A stretch of DNA of 64,000 nt from Polaribacter sp. Q13 (GCF_016858305.2 NZ_CP074436.1:2934001-2998000), one strand, 5' to 3'; shown: positions 6,427-17,086, numbered from the stretch's first letter. Numbers and translations: made by a program. The notes: a model not told the origin generated them from the letters alone.

Positions 6427-9035
6427 TATTTTTTAATCAACATTCTTTTAATTTCATTCAACTTCATTAAGGCTTCAATAGGCGTTAAAGTATCAATATT
6501 TGTGGCTAAAATTTCTTCTTTAATGTTTTCTAATAACGGATCATCTAACTGAAAAAAGCTGAGTTGCATTTCTTCATTCTGTTCTTGTTTTAAAACGTCT
6601 TTAACTTCGGCGTTTTTATTGTTCTTTTCTAGTTTTGCCAAAATTTTATTCGCTCTATGAATCACCATATTCGGCATTCCTGCAAGTTTGGCAACATGAA
6701 TACCAAAACTATGATCAGAGCCACCAGAAACCAATTTACGCAAGAAAATAATGGTGTTTTCTAATTCTTTTACAGACACATTAAAGTTTTTAATGCGCTC
6801 AAAAGAAGTAGTCATTTCATTTAATTCATGATAATGCGTTGCAAACAATGTTTTTGCTTTGGTTGGATGCTCGTGTAGGAACTCAGAAATGGCCCAAGCA
6901 ATCGATATTCCGTCATAAGTAGACGTTCCTCTACCAATTTCATCTAAAAGAATTAAACTACGCTCAGAAACGTTATTTAAGATGGAAGCCGTTTCATTCA
7001 TTTCTACCATAAAAGTAGATTCCCCCATCGAAATATTATCACTTGCACCAACTCTGGTAAAAATCTTATCTACAATACCAATTTTTGCATTCTGAGCCGG
7101 AACATAACTTCCCATTTGAGCCAATAAAACAATCAATGCTGTTTGTCTTAAAATGGCAGATTTACCAGACATATTCGGTCCGGTAATCATAATTATTTGT
7201 TGTTGAGTTCTATTCAACACAACATCATTTGCAATATAAGCTTGATCTATCGGTAACTGTTTTTCAATAACAGGATGACGACCATTTTTTATTTCTAAAT
7301 CGGTGCTTTCATCCATAATCGGACGCACATAATTGTTATCTATTGCTAAAACAGAAAAAGAAAGTAAACAATCAATTTTTGCTATAACCTGTGCATTTTC
7401 TTGTACAACTTGTACATATTGAATGATATATTGTAATAACTTAGAAAATATTTCTTGTTCTATTTTGGCTATTTTTTCTTCTGCACCAAGAATTTTAGTT
7501 TCGTATTCTTTTAATTCTTCGGTAATATATCGTTCTGCATTTACCAAAGTTTGTTTACGAATCCATTCCTCTGGCACTTTGTCTTTATGAGAATTCCGAA
7601 CTTCAATATAATAGCCAAAAACATTATTGAAAGAAATCTTTAAACTTGTAATTCCTGTGCGCTCTGTTTCACGCTTTAGCATGTTATCTAAATACTCTTT
7701 ACCAGAGTTAGAAATGGCACGTAAATCGTCTAATTCTTGATGAACACCCGTTGCAATGGCATTTCCTTTGTTGATGTTTACCGGAGCATCATCAAATAAG
7801 GTTTCATTAATTTTTTCAATTAAATCTTGGCAAGTGTGTAATTGATTACCGAGTTGTTTTACTGCTTTATTTTTACTGCTTTCTGCGGATGTTTTTATCG
7901 GAAGAATTGCTTTTAAAGAATCTTTTAAAAGTACAATTTCTCTTGGCGAAGCTTTACCAGTTGCCACTTTAGAAATTAATCTTTCTAAATCGGATATTTG
8001 TTTTAGTTGATAGGTTACGGTCTGAGAAAATTCATCTGAATCAATAAAAAACTTGACCAATTCATGACGATTTTTAATCTCATCAATATTTTTTAAAGGA
8101 AGCGCCAACCAACGTTTTAGCAATCTTCCGCCCATGGGCGATATTGTTTTATCAATTACATTTAAAAGGGTAACTGCGTTGATGGAATTCGGGTTGTACA
8201 ATTCTAAATTCCGAACCGTAAAACGATCCATCCAAACATAATTATCTTCAGCAATTCTGCTAATATGCTGAATGTGTTTTAACTGATTGTGTTGCGTTTC
8301 AGATAAATAGTACATCACTGCACCGGCAGCAATAATTCCGTTTTTAACATCTTCGATTCCAAAACCTTTTAAACTTTTTACTTCAAAATGATTTTGTAAT
8401 GTTTCGTTGGCATATTCTTTTTGAAAAACCCAATCGTCTAAATAAAACGTGTAATAACGGTTTTCAAAAAGTTCTAAAAATTGTTGTTTGTGTTGTTTTT
8501 GAACCAAGACTTCACTCGGACTAAAATTTTGCAACAATTTATCTATGTATTCTGCATTTCCTTGCGCCACCAAATATTCACCTGTAGAAACATCTAAGAA
8601 AGAAATTCCGAGTTGTTTTTTATCAAAATGAACAGCTGCTAAAAAGTTATTGGTTTTGGTTTGTAACACTTCGTCGTTTAAAGAAACTCCGGGTGTAACC
8701 AATTCTGTAACACCACGTTTTACAATGGTTTTGGTCATTTTTGGGTCTTCTAACTGATCACAAATAGCAACACGCATTCCAAACTTTACCAACTTTGGTA
8801 AATAGGTATTTAATGAGTGATGCGGAAAACCTGCCAAAGCAGTTTCGGTTTCACTTCCGGCACCACGTTTTGTTAAGGTAATTCCTAAAACATCGGCAGC
8901 TTTTTTTGCGTCTTCACCAAAGGTTTCATAGAAATCTCCTACTCTAAAAAGTAACATTGCATCAGGATATTTATTCTTGATTGCGTTGTATTGTTTCATT
9001 AAAGGAGTTACCTTTTTTGCTTTTGATTTTGCCAA
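6426..9035 (-). CDS. mutS: DNA mismatch repair protein MutS
   Basis: The 869 residues have standard MutS length and order. The N-terminal mismatch-binding domain begins TPLMKQYNAIKNKYPD and contains the FYE motif (GDFYETFGEDA). Connector, lever and clamp follow, then the ATPase with Walker A GPNMSGKS and Walker B LLDEIGRGTSTYDG, and the C-terminal helix-turn-helix. It recognises mismatches and small loops after replication and recruits MutL. It is transcribed away from the trmH-like gene at 9124 and overlaps the downstream methyltransferase by one base. Confidence 0.98.
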   Translation of the reverse strand: MAKSKAKKVTPLMKQYNAIKNKYPDAMLLFRVGDFYETFGEDAKKAADVLGITLTKRGAGSETETALAGFPHHSLNTYLPKLVKFGMRVAICDQLEDPKMTKTIVKRGVTELVTPGVSLNDEVLQTKTNNFLAAVHFDKKQLGISFLDVSTGEYLVAQGNAEYIDKLLQNFSPSEVLVQKQHKQQFLELFENRYYTFYLDDWVFQKEYANETLQNHFEVKSLKGFGIEDVKNGIIAAGAVMYYLSETQHNQLKHIQHISRIAEDNYVWMDRFTVRNLELYNPNSINAVTLLNVIDKTISPMGGRLLKRWLALPLKNIDEIKNRHELVKFFIDSDEFSQTVTYQLKQISDLERLISKVATGKASPREIVLLKDSLKAILPIKTSAESSKNKAVKQLGNQLHTCQDLIEKINETLFDDAPVNINKGNAIATGVHQELDDLRAISNSGKEYLDNMLKRETERTGITSLKISFNNVFGYYIEVRNSHKDKVPEEWIRKQTLVNAERYITEELKEYETKILGAEEKIAKIEQEIFSKLLQYIIQYVQVVQENAQVIAKIDCLLSFSVLAIDNNYVRPIMDESTDLEIKNGRHPVIEKQLPIDQAYIANDVVLNRTQQQIIMITGPNMSGKSAILRQTALIVLLAQMGSYVPAQNAKIGIVDKIFTRVGASDNISMGESTFMVEMNETASILNNVSERSLILLDEIGRGTSTYDGISIAWAISEFLHEHPTKAKTLFATHYHELNEMTTSFERIKNFNVSVKELENTIIFLRKLVSGGSDHSFGIHVAKLAGMPNMVIHRANKILAKLEKNNKNAEVKDVLKQEQNEEMQLSFFQLDDPLLENIKEEILATNIDTLTPIEALMKLNEIKRMLIKK

Positions 9036-9080
9036 GTTTTTGGAAATTTTCAGTTAGTTTTGCGAAGATAGAAAAAGTAG

Positions 9081-9110
9081 GCAGTATTCAGTTGGCAGTT
9101 TGCCGTGAAC
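9081..9110. repeat. CAGT-rich dispersed repeat (short copy)
   Basis: The stretch gcagtattcagttggcag and its continuation lie in the mutS/trmH divergent gap. Similar CAGT-rich words (cagtattcag, cagtttgcag) occur at 17275-17413 and 62990-63024, next to gene ends. Confidence 0.4.
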
Positions 9111-9123
9111 TTATCCACAAGAT

Positions 9124-9657
9124 ATGAGAAAATTAAAGAATAACGAGTTAGGAAGAATTACAGTTGATGAATTTAAAATTGTTGAAAAGACGCCAATAAT
9201 TGTAGTTTTAGATAATATTAGAAGTTTAAATAATATTGGTTCTGTTTTTAGAACTTCTGATGCTTTTTTGATTGAAAAAATCTATTTATGTGGTATTTGC
9301 GCTACTCCGCCAAACAAAGATATTCATAAAACGGCTTTAGGTGCAACAGAATCTGTAGCTTGGGAATATGTAGAAGATACCTTGACTTTAGTTGAAAAAT
9401 TAAAGTCAGAAAATGTAAAAGTCCTGTCTATTGAACAAGCAGAAAATGCTACAATGCTCGACACTTTTTATCCGACGATAGGAGAGAAGTATGCTATTGT
9501 AATGGGTAATGAAGTTAAAGGAGTGCAACAAGAAGTGGTTAATGCCTCTGATTTGTGTATTGAAATTCCGCAATTGGGTACCAAACATTCTTTAAATATT
9601 TCTGTAACTACAGGAGTTGTTATTTGGGATTTATTTCAAAAAATGGGGAAATTATAG
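9124..9657 (+). CDS. TrmH-family RNA methyltransferase
   Basis: This 177-residue protein has the SpoU core: VVLDNIRSLNNIGSVFRTSDAF (motif 1), GNEVKGVQQEV (motif 2) and LNISVTTGVVIWDLF (motif 3). It would methylate a ribose 2'-OH in tRNA or rRNA using S-adenosylmethionine within a knotted dimer. It is a second, distinct SPOUT enzyme 2.7 kb from the one at 5962. It is divergent from mutS, with about 90 bases between the starts. Confidence 0.87.
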   Translation: MRKLKNNELGRITVDEFKIVEKTPIIVVLDNIRSLNNIGSVFRTSDAFLIEKIYLCGICATPPNKDIHKTALGATESVAWEYVEDTLTLVEKLKSENVKVLSIEQAENATMLDTFYPTIGEKYAIVMGNEVKGVQQEVVNASDLCIEIPQLGTKHSLNISVTTGVVIWDLFQKMGKL

Positions 9658-9715
9658 TTGGTTTAATTTATAAAATTCTATTTTTATAGTCTTCTAATTA
9701 TTTGGCCCCTAATAA

Positions 9716-11716
9716 ATGAAGTTTGAAGAAAATATTTTTTGCAGTAAAAACAAGTATTTGCTGTTACTCTTTTTAGTCAGTTTTTCTATTTTTTCTCAAG
9801 AGAAAAGTATAGATTCTTTAGATTATTTATTAAAAGAATACCAAAAAACTAAACAACTCCATATACCAAAACAAGCCTATCTATTATCAGAAAATACCAA
9901 AAATGATTCTTTAATTAGAATTACCTACATAAATTTTGGTATGAAAAGCTTTTTTAATGGAGACACTACAAATTTGAGTGTAACTGAAAAGAAGTTGCAT
10001 CAATTTTATAATAGAACTAAAGATGCTTCTGCTTTAGCAAAAAGCTATTATTATAAGGGGCTTTATTTTAAGGTTAAATTTAAATTTGATAGCACTTTTT
10101 ATTATTATAGCAAATCTAAAGACATTTCTGTACAGTTAAAAGATTCTTTAGAAGCAACCAGAAGGTTGTTGTCTATGGCTGCGCTTCAATATGATGAAAG
10201 AGATTATTTAGGAAGTGAAATTTCTATTATAGAAGGATTACGTTTTGTAGAACCTCGTATTAAAGGTTCGGGTCTAGAAAATTATCCTAATGAAGTTTTT
10301 TTTACGGGGCTTTTATATGAAAGGTTAGGAAATGTTTTATTCATGACAGATAGACAGGAAGAAGCTAGAAAAACGTATCTAAAATTCTTTGAAATCCAAA
10401 AGAAAAGTCCAGAATTAGATATAAAATACCAAGAGGCAAGATTGTTTAATCATTTAGCAACTACCTATGAGTCTGAAGGGAATTATACAGAAGCTATAAA
10501 TTATTTTAAGAAAAGTTTAGCTATAGACAGTCTTCAATTTAAAAATGTTTATAGATATGAAACTGCATTGGGAGGTATTGCTTTTAATAATTTTTTATTA
10601 GGAAATAAAAAAGATGCATTAGAAGGGTATTTAGAGGTTTTAATACTTAGACAAGAAAGAAATTACAAAAGAGGTTTAGTATTGACTCATTCTAATTTAG
10701 GTAAAATTTATGAGGCAAATAAGGAAACTAAAAAAGCAATATTTCATTCTAATAAAGGATTAGAATTAGCGAAACAAATAAACTTCAATAGGTACACTTT
10801 AGACAATCTTTTACTTTTATCTCATTTGGTAAAAGGTGAAAAAGGGAGGCTGTTATTAGAAGAACATATTACTTTAAATGATAGTCTTTATAGAAGAGAA
10901 AGGTCTTTAAAAAATCAGTTTGCAAAAATTAGATATGAAACTGAAAAAAAGGACAAAGAAAACGTTGGTTTAAAGCAAGAAAACTCAAGAAAAAATTTAG
11001 AATTAGAGCGTCAGAAACAACAAAAAATTATTGGTTGGTTAATAGCTACTGCAAGTCTTTTATTTATCGGTTTTGCGGCAATTGTGGTTTCTAATAGAAG
11101 AAAAAAAATTATGTTTGAAGCAAAGATGCAAAAAATTGAAGCACGCGAAAAAGAGCGACAAAAAATTGCAAAATCTTTGCATGATGAGGTTGCTGGAGAT
11201 ATTAGAATGTTGCTTTTAAAGTTAGAAAACGCTAACCAACAAGAAGAAGCCAGAAGCTTAAATATTATTAAAGAAAATGTTAGAAATTTATCGCATCAAT
11301 TAAGTAGTGAAAGTTTTGATAAAGTTTCATTTAAAAATCAGATAATTAATCTAGTATCAGATTTTTTTGAAATAGATTTTAAGATTAAAGTAAAAGAAAT
11401 AGATAGCGTAAATTGGTTAGAAATAAACAATTCCATAAAAAGAACATTATTTTTATCGATAAGAGAAGGTATACAAAATGCAAAAAAACATGCAGCAGCA
11501 AAAATAGTTGTGTTAGAGTTTAGTGAAACAAATAACTCTATCTTTTTATCGATTTCTGATAACGGAAAAGGTTTTAATCTTACAGATAAGAAAAACGGAA
11601 TAGGTTTAAAAAATATGAAAGAAAGAGTTAATGAAATTAATGGAATCTTTAATATTAAAAGTGAGGTAGAAAAAGGAACAAATATTAGTGTAGAAATCCC
11701 TAAGAATGGAAAATAA
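9716..11716 (+). CDS. TPR-containing sensor histidine kinase (NarX/DesK-like)
   Basis: Of 666 residues, the first 30 include a hydrophobic stretch (YLLLLFLVSFSIFS) that fits a signal peptide. Residues about 60-350 form tetratricopeptide-like helices (ALAKSYYYKGLYFK; ATTYESEGNYTEAINYFKKSLAID). A coiled coil precedes one membrane segment (IGWLIATASLLFIGFAAIVV, about 438-458). The HisKA_3 dimerisation helix has its phosphoacceptor at His489 in KSLHDEVAGD. The ATPase has NAKKH (N box) and DNGKGF plus GIGLKNMKERV (G boxes). It is predicted to phosphorylate the regulator encoded next, whose start overlaps its end by 11 bases. The stimulus is unknown. Confidence 0.9.
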   Translation: MKFEENIFCSKNKYLLLLFLVSFSIFSQEKSIDSLDYLLKEYQKTKQLHIPKQAYLLSENTKNDSLIRITYINFGMKSFFNGDTTNLSVTEKKLHQFYNRTKDASALAKSYYYKGLYFKVKFKFDSTFYYYSKSKDISVQLKDSLEATRRLLSMAALQYDERDYLGSEISIIEGLRFVEPRIKGSGLENYPNEVFFTGLLYERLGNVLFMTDRQEEARKTYLKFFEIQKKSPELDIKYQEARLFNHLATTYESEGNYTEAINYFKKSLAIDSLQFKNVYRYETALGGIAFNNFLLGNKKDALEGYLEVLILRQERNYKRGLVLTHSNLGKIYEANKETKKAIFHSNKGLELAKQINFNRYTLDNLLLLSHLVKGEKGRLLLEEHITLNDSLYRRERSLKNQFAKIRYETEKKDKENVGLKQENSRKNLELERQKQQKIIGWLIATASLLFIGFAAIVVSNRRKKIMFEAKMQKIEAREKERQKIAKSLHDEVAGDIRMLLLKLENANQQEEARSLNIIKENVRNLSHQLSSESFDKVSFKNQIINLVSDFFEIDFKIKVKEIDSVNWLEINNSIKRTLFLSIREGIQNAKKHAAAKIVVLEFSETNNSIFLSISDNGKGFNLTDKKNGIGLKNMKERVNEINGIFNIKSEVEKGTNISVEIPKNGK

Positions 11717-12383
11717 AACTAGAATTTTAATTGTTGATGATCATCAATTAGTAATACAAGGAATACTTTGCTCTTTAAAGGAAGTTGGCGATTTTGATGT
11801 GGTAACAACTAATACTTGTGACGACGCTTTCCGGTTGATAAAAAGCCACCAGAAAACCAACCCTTTTCACTTATTATTTACCGATTTAAGTTTTGATAAT
11901 GCTACAGATGAAACCAATTTAGATGGGGGAGAAGAATTGATAAAAGCTATTAGAAATAATGAGTTTGATATTAAAATAGCAGTTATAACAGGGCATACAG
12001 AAACCAATAGAGTATATAATGTAATTAGTAATTTAAAACCAAATGCCTACCTATTAAAAAGCAAATGCGATGTTACAGAAATTGGTTTTGCTGTTCAAAA
12101 AATGTTAGCAAATAATTTTTATTATACCCATGAGATTCATCAAAAAATAATGCGTAGAAACATTGTTCAAATTCAAATGGATGATGTTGCTATTCAAATT
12201 TTAAAGGAGCTTCCAAAACACCCTAAAATAAGTAATTTAGAAGGTGTAATTACAAAACCAGATAGTTCTTTTTTAAAACTTCGTTCTATAGAAACTAAAT
12301 TGTGTAACTTAAGAACAGATTTAAATGCAAAAAATAATACAGACCTAGTTCTTAAAGCAAAAGAATTAGGAATTATAGATTAA
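11706..12383 (+). CDS. Response regulator, NarL/FixJ type with divergent C-terminal HTH
   Basis: This 225-residue protein has a receiver domain with acidic pair D11/D12 (VDDHQ), the likely phosphoacceptor D60 (LLFTDLSFDN), a Thr in VITGHTE and Lys in LLKSK. The C-terminal 65 residues align only loosely with LuxR-type helix-turn-helix domains: the usual LTxRExEVL opening is replaced by MDDVAIQILKELPKHP, while the end (LRTDLNAKNNTDLVLKAKELGI) keeps the family pattern. DNA binding is likely but the recognition helix is atypical. It is coupled to the preceding kinase by overlap. Confidence 0.85.
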   Translation: MENKTRILIVDDHQLVIQGILCSLKEVGDFDVVTTNTCDDAFRLIKSHQKTNPFHLLFTDLSFDNATDETNLDGGEELIKAIRNNEFDIKIAVITGHTETNRVYNVISNLKPNAYLLKSKCDVTEIGFAVQKMLANNFYYTHEIHQKIMRRNIVQIQMDDVAIQILKELPKHPKISNLEGVITKPDSSFLKLRSIETKLCNLRTDLNAKNNTDLVLKAKELGIID

Positions 12384-12501
12384 CCTAAAAGAATAGGTGT
12401 GTTTGATTTTAAAACAACAATTATTTTTTTTGCGGAAAACCGCATTTTTAATTTCGGTTTTTTACATTTTACATTTTTACTATAGTAGTATGTTTGTGTA
12501 A

Positions 12502-12522
12502 TAATTATATTACGTATAATTA
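12502..12522. promoter_or_regulatory. AT-rich palindrome of unknown role
   Basis: TAATTATA and TATAATTA form a perfect 8-bp inverted repeat around TTACG. It lies in the 277-base gap between two convergent genes, where an operator is not expected. It may be chance in AT-rich DNA. Confidence 0.25.
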
Positions 12523-12571
12523 AGGGGACAATTGCAGATATGCATTAAGGTATATCGAAAATGAAAAGAAT

Positions 12572-12606
12572 AAAAATCTTTCAGTTTATCTGAAAGATTT
12601 TTTTTG
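12572..12606. terminator. Bidirectional rho-independent terminator
   Basis: The 11-bp stem AAATCTTTCAG/CTGAAAGATTT with loop TTTAT is followed by T8 on the + strand and preceded by an A-run that serves the other strand. It lies between the convergent response regulator and mgtE genes. Confidence 0.75.
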
Positions 12607-12660
12607 TTTTTGGGAAGGACTTTAACTCTATTTTAATAGGTTTTAAGCAAGAAATTAAAC

Positions 12661-14013
12661 TTAGAAACCCAATACTAATTTAGCGATAGAAAAGTAGATT
12701 AAAATTCCTAAAATATCATTACTTGTTGTAATAAATGGCCCTGTTGCTAAAGCGGGATCTATCCCTTTTTTTGCTAAAATGATAGGAATAAAGGTTCCGA
12801 TAATTGAGGCAATAATAATTACGGAAATTAAAGATGCAGCTACGGTAATTCCTAATTCTAAATCAAAACCTAAAAATAACATTCCTGCAGACATTAATAA
12901 TGCAGCCAAGACAAAACCGTTTAATAACCCTTGTAAAATTTCTTTTAATAACCTTTTAAAAAGTGAGCCTTTTAAACTGTCGTTAGCCAAACCTTGCACA
13001 ATAATTGCAGAAGATTGCACACCTACATTACCTGCCATTGCCGCAATTAGTGGTGTAAAAAAGAAAAGTTCTTTATGATCTTGCATAGCTCCACTGAAAC
13101 CTCCTAAAATTGAAACAGAAATAAAGCCACCAAACAGCGCTAATATTAACCAAGGTAAACGTGCTTTTGTAAGTTCCCAGATAGTGTCATCTGCCTCTAC
13201 ATCTTGAGAAAAACCAGCCGCCATTTGGTAATCTTTATCGGCCTCTTCTCTAATAACATCTACAATATCATCAATGGTAATTCTACCCACCAAAACATTG
13301 TTATCATCTACAACAGGTATGGCTTCTAAATCGTATTTAGCCATTATTTTAGCAACCTCTTCTTCTGGATCATGTACGTTTACGGCATCTACTTTGGTTT
13401 TACAGATTTCTGCAATTTTATGATCTGATTTGGCAATTATTAAGTCTTTTAAAGACATTCTACCTACCAATTTATCTTCTCTATCTACTACATAAATAGA
13501 ATGCACTCTCGTTACATCTTTAGCTTGACCTCTAATTCTACGCATGCATCCCGCAACTGTCCAAGTTTCATAAACTTTTACCAACTCTTTTGCCATTAAT
13601 GCCCCTGCAGAATCATCGTTATAAGACAATAATTCTTTAATATCTGCTGCATGATCATCATCTTCTAAAGCAGAAATTACACGATGCTGACGTTCTTCTG
13701 AAAGTTCTCCAATAATATCTGCTGCATCATCGGTATCCATTTCTCTAACTTCATCTGCAATTTCTTTAGCAGATAAGTTGTCTAAAATTTTCTCACGTGT
13801 GTCTTCATCTAATTCTGTTAGAATTTCTGATGTTTTTTCGCTATCTAAAAGTTTGATAATGTAAATAGCTTCCTCAAAATTTACTTCGTCTAAAACTTCG
13901 GCTATATCTGCAAAATGGACTTCTGTAAATAGTTTTTTTATTTCAGAATCATTGTGTTCATCAATAAAGTCTATTAGTTTTTCTAGAAATTGATCAGTAA
14001 GTTCAAATGCCAT
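12661..14013 (-). CDS. mgtE: Magnesium transporter MgtE
   Basis: This 450-residue protein has the full MgtE architecture: an acidic helical MgtE N domain ([36 protein letters not shown]), two CBS domains about residues 140-260 ([24 protein letters not shown]), a connecting helix, and five C-terminal membrane helices including the pore helix ([17 protein letters not shown]). It is a Mg2+-gated Mg2+ channel whose cytosolic domains close it when magnesium is high. Its start overlaps the end of rsmA by 11 bases. Confidence 0.95.
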   Translation of the reverse strand: MAFELTDQFLEKLIDFIDEHNDSEIKKLFTEVHFADIAEVLDEVNFEEAIYIIKLLDSEKTSEILTELDEDTREKILDNLSAKEIADEVREMDTDDAADIIGELSEERQHRVISALEDDDHAADIKELLSYNDDSAGALMAKELVKVYETWTVAGCMRRIRGQAKDVTRVHSIYVVDREDKLVGRMSLKDLIIAKSDHKIAEICKTKVDAVNVHDPEEEVAKIMAKYDLEAIPVVDDNNVLVGRITIDDIVDVIREEADKDYQMAAGFSQDVEADDTIWELTKARLPWLILALFGGFISVSILGGFSGAMQDHKELFFFTPLIAAMAGNVGVQSSAIIVQGLANDSLKGSLFKRLLKEILQGLLNGFVLAALLMSAGMLFLGFDLELGITVAASLISVIIIASIIGTFIPIILAKKGIDPALATGPFITTSNDILGILIYFSIAKLVLGF

Positions 14014-14806
14014 TTTCTATTAATTTTTGCGTTAGAGAGATAAAAGCTTCAACAGATAACTGTTCTGGGCGTTTCGCAAAGATAGGATCTTCCTTTAAGG
14101 AATCCGAAAGATTAAAGGACTTTAAACTAGAGCGCAACATCTTTCTTCGTTGATTAAATGCGGTCTTTACTACTCTAAAAAATATCTTTTCATCTACAGG
14201 TAACGAATAATCTTTTTTTCTGATGAATCTAATAACCCCAGAGTCTACTTTTGGAGGTGGATTAAATACCGTTGGCGGAACGGTAAATAAGTATTCTACA
14301 TCAAAAAAGGCTTGGGTTAATACAGATAGAATTCCGTATACTTTAGATCCTTCTTTTTCTGCAATTCTTTTTGCCACTTCTTTTTGAAACATACCCGCAA
14401 ATTCAGGAACATATTCTCTGTTTTCAATGGCTTTAAAAACAATTTGAGTAGAAATATTATAAGGGAAATTACCAATAATAGCTACTTGTTTTTTGTTAAA
14501 AATATCTTGAATATTATTCTTTAAAAAATCTCCTTCTATAATTTCGAAATGATCCCTAGAAGTATCCAATTTAATGTGCTCTAAAGGAAAAGTTTCGTGC
14601 AAATACGCAACAGATTCTCTGTCTAATTCCATGACAGTAACCTTTGCTTTTTTGGGCAATAAATATTTGGTTAAAACTCCCATTCCAGGACCAATTTCTA
14701 AGACATCATCATATCCATTACCAGTTAATGCATCTGCTATATCTTTTGCAATGCTTTCATCTGTTAAAAAATGCTGACCTAAATGTTTTTTTGCTTTAAC
14801 TGACAT
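14003..14806 (-). CDS. rsmA: 16S rRNA (A1518/A1519) dimethyltransferase RsmA/KsgA
   Basis: This 267-residue protein begins KKHLGQHFL, the family N terminus. It has the SAM-binding loop [12 protein letters not shown], the acidic VTVMELDRE and the catalytic motif NFPYNIST (family NLPYNI). RsmA dimethylates two adenines in helix 45 of 16S rRNA late in small-subunit assembly. It sits in a co-directional run with the DUF4286 gene (12-base gap upstream) and mgtE (11-base overlap downstream). Confidence 0.97.
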   Translation of the reverse strand: MSVKAKKHLGQHFLTDESIAKDIADALTGNGYDDVLEIGPGMGVLTKYLLPKKAKVTVMELDRESVAYLHETFPLEHIKLDTSRDHFEIIEGDFLKNNIQDIFNKKQVAIIGNFPYNISTQIVFKAIENREYVPEFAGMFQKEVAKRIAEKEGSKVYGILSVLTQAFFDVEYLFTVPPTVFNPPPKVDSGVIRFIRKKDYSLPVDEKIFFRVVKTAFNQRRKMLRSSLKSFNLSDSLKEDPIFAKRPEQLSVEAFISLTQKLIENGI

Positions 14807-14818
14807 ATTTATACTTTT

Positions 14819-15148
14819 TTAATTCCCTACACTTGTAGGATAAAATTCTTTTACTAATCTTAATTCTGTTCTAAAAGCTAACATTTTATCTCCAAATTTC
14901 TGAAGACTTTTCTGTTGTAATGTTTCTGCTTCGTGTTTATAATAAGCATCTAAATCTTCTCTTGAGTTTGCAGTATATTGTATAGAATAAGTGCTACCAC
15001 CCATTTCTTCTTCTACCAAAACTTGGGTTAGTTTTGCAGACGTAAATCTGCCAGTATTTAAGACTTTTAAAATATGACTTTCCATAAATGTAAGCCATTC
15101 TTTATGAACGGTTTCATCTATATTTATAGTTACGTTGTATATGTACAT
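14819..15148 (-). CDS. DUF4286 family protein
   Basis: This 109-residue protein begins MYIYNVTINIDETVHKEW and contains GGSTYSIQY plus a mid-protein FxxEAETL-like helix. It is typical of the small DUF4286 proteins found beside rsmA in many Bacteroidota. The fold is predicted to be a ferredoxin-like alpha-beta sandwich resembling EthD/dabb domains; function is unknown. It is 12 bases from rsmA, so co-transcription is likely. Confidence 0.8.
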   Translation of the reverse strand: MYIYNVTINIDETVHKEWLTFMESHILKVLNTGRFTSAKLTQVLVEEEMGGSTYSIQYTANSREDLDAYYKHEAETLQQKSLQKFGDKMLAFRTELRLVKEFYPTSVGN

Positions 15149-15201
15149 TATGCTGTGTAATTGTAATTTTGTGTAAATATTTAATTGAAAAAATTAGAGT
15201 G

Positions 15202-16995
15202 TTAAATTTTATCTCCTCTTAATTTTCGATATTTTTTTCTAGCATCTACTAGATAAATACTAGAAGAATAGTCAAAAATAATCTTTTGATAGTATTCTGA
15301 GGCTTTTTCTGGGTTGTTTAATTGATTATTATACAATTCTGCCATTTCGTAATACACATCATCTGCATAAATACCTTGATTATCTGCTGCAATAATTTTT
15401 GAAAAACTTAAAAGAGCTTCGTTATATTTTTTTTGTTTGATGAATAATTTTGCTTCAAAAAAGAGTACATCATCATAAATAACTTCAGTTGAGGTTAATC
15501 CATTTTCAAAAACAATTTTAGGTGTAAACAGACTGTGTAATTCTGCTAATGCTTCCTCATTTTTATTTTGATAAGAGAGCAGTTCTGCTTTTGCCAATTG
15601 CTTTAAGCCAGACGGAATAGAATCTACAGGTTCATTATCTGTTATTTTTAAATACAATTCTAAGGCATCATTTGCAATTAATTGTGTTGTAGAGCCTTTT
15701 AATACTTTTAATTGTGCTTTTGCCCAAGTAAAATCGGCTTTATAATAACTTGTTTGTGCTACTTTAAAACGAGCTTGTTGTGCTAATTCGTGGTTTTTGA
15801 GTTGCGTTTGAATTTGAGAAAAATAGATCAATGCTTTGTTGTAATTTCCTGTAAAAACCAAAATATCTCCTAATTTTAGTTTTATTCTTGCTTTATCAAA
15901 TCTAGAACGAGTATAACTTAAGGCTTCTTCTAAAACAGTTTTAGCTTCGTTTGGTTGGTCTTTTTTAAAGGTTAAAAAATCTGCATATTCCACTTGTAAT
16001 TTTATGGTTGATGAATTTTTACCAAATTGATTAAAAAGCGATAGAAACAGTTTTTCTACTTTAGGGTTGTTTGTTACTACTGCTATTTTAGCCAGGTAAA
16101 GAGAGGCGTCTATTTTTTCTATTGGTAGCGTTTCTTGTTGCGTTATAAAGTTAAAACACTCTTTTGCAGCAATATAATCTTTGTTATCAAAAGCTATTTT
16201 TCCTAAATCAAAAACCGAATTTAAGTCTACAGGGTTTCTTTTGTACAAAGCTTTTTCTTGCATAAAAGCTTTATTATAGTCTTTTTGCTGCGTAAATAAC
16301 CAACTTAACAAAGCATTCCAAGCGTCTTTTGGGTTGCTAGCAGATTTTTTTAAAAGTGTTTTTCTAAATAAAATATTTGCTTCATTTTCTGCATCATTAG
16401 TAATATAACTACTGGTATATCTTTTTACTAAATCATAATTTTCAATGTTTTTATCAACCAGATTAAAGTAAGCTTCAAACATTTTTTTTAAGTCGCCTTT
16501 TTCTCCGTAAATCTGAGCAATTCTAAAGCTATAATCTGCTTTTTTATTTTTAGCCATTGTTTTTGTATAAGCTAAAATTGCATTGTCTAAAAGATTATAA
16601 TCTTTAAATAATCTGCCAATAAAACCACCATAATAACTGTTTGTATCAATAGAATTTAAGGCTATAGTGTAATTTTTTTGTGCTAATTCTAGCAATTGTT
16701 GTTTTTGGTAATTATACCCTAAATGAACATAATAAAAAGCGAGTTTTGGGTCTTTGTTAAGCGCAGTTTTTAATATTTTTTCTACTTCATTAAATTTATT
16801 TGTTTCTTGATAACAAGAAATTAATCGACTTAAATAAGTGGTATTAAAAAGGTTGTTAGCATATAAGTTTTTAAAGATTTGAGTCGCTTTTTCATACGCT
16901 CCCTCTCTATAGTAATCTTCTGCTAAGTAATAATCACCTTGAGAGAAGCTAACGCTAGTTACAGTAATAAAAATAAGTAAAAATAGTTTTTTCAT
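15202..16995 (-). CDS. Secreted TPR-repeat protein
   Basis: The start is set at MKKLFLLIFITVTSVSFSQG because this gives a clean signal peptide; the frame opens 9 bases earlier with MVL. The 597 residues form repeated 34-residue helical pairs through the whole chain (FAYYVHLGYNYQKQQLLELA; KASEYYQKIIFDYSSSIYL). It is an exported or periplasmic tetratricopeptide scaffold with no catalytic motif. Proteins of this length are common in Flavobacteriaceae upstream of rsmA/DUF4286, but no partner is known. It lies 53 bases upstream of the DUF4286 gene and may head that operon. Confidence 0.82.
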   Translation of the reverse strand: MKKLFLLIFITVTSVSFSQGDYYLAEDYYREGAYEKATQIFKNLYANNLFNTTYLSRLISCYQETNKFNEVEKILKTALNKDPKLAFYYVHLGYNYQKQQLLELAQKNYTIALNSIDTNSYYGGFIGRLFKDYNLLDNAILAYTKTMAKNKKADYSFRIAQIYGEKGDLKKMFEAYFNLVDKNIENYDLVKRYTSSYITNDAENEANILFRKTLLKKSASNPKDAWNALLSWLFTQQKDYNKAFMQEKALYKRNPVDLNSVFDLGKIAFDNKDYIAAKECFNFITQQETLPIEKIDASLYLAKIAVVTNNPKVEKLFLSLFNQFGKNSSTIKLQVEYADFLTFKKDQPNEAKTVLEEALSYTRSRFDKARIKLKLGDILVFTGNYNKALIYFSQIQTQLKNHELAQQARFKVAQTSYYKADFTWAKAQLKVLKGSTTQLIANDALELYLKITDNEPVDSIPSGLKQLAKAELLSYQNKNEEALAELHSLFTPKIVFENGLTSTEVIYDDVLFFEAKLFIKQKKYNEALLSFSKIIAADNQGIYADDVYYEMAELYNNQLNNPEKASEYYQKIIFDYSSSIYLVDARKKYRKLRGDKI

Positions 16996-17071
16996 CAGTA
17001 CCAAAGATAATCAACCTAAACGTTAAAACTTTATTAAAGGAGCCTATTCTGAGTAGTTCTTTGTAACATTT

Positions 17072-17086
17072 TGGCACGGAACTTGT
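17072..17086 (+). promoter_or_regulatory. Sigma-54-type promoter (-24/-12)
   Basis: TGGCAC (17072-17077), five bases, then TTGT (17083-17086) match the RpoN consensus TGGCAC-N5-TTGC at 9 of 10 fixed positions with exact spacing. The expected start is near 17098, twenty bases before the ATG at 17118. It points away from the upstream TPR gene. Confidence 0.6.
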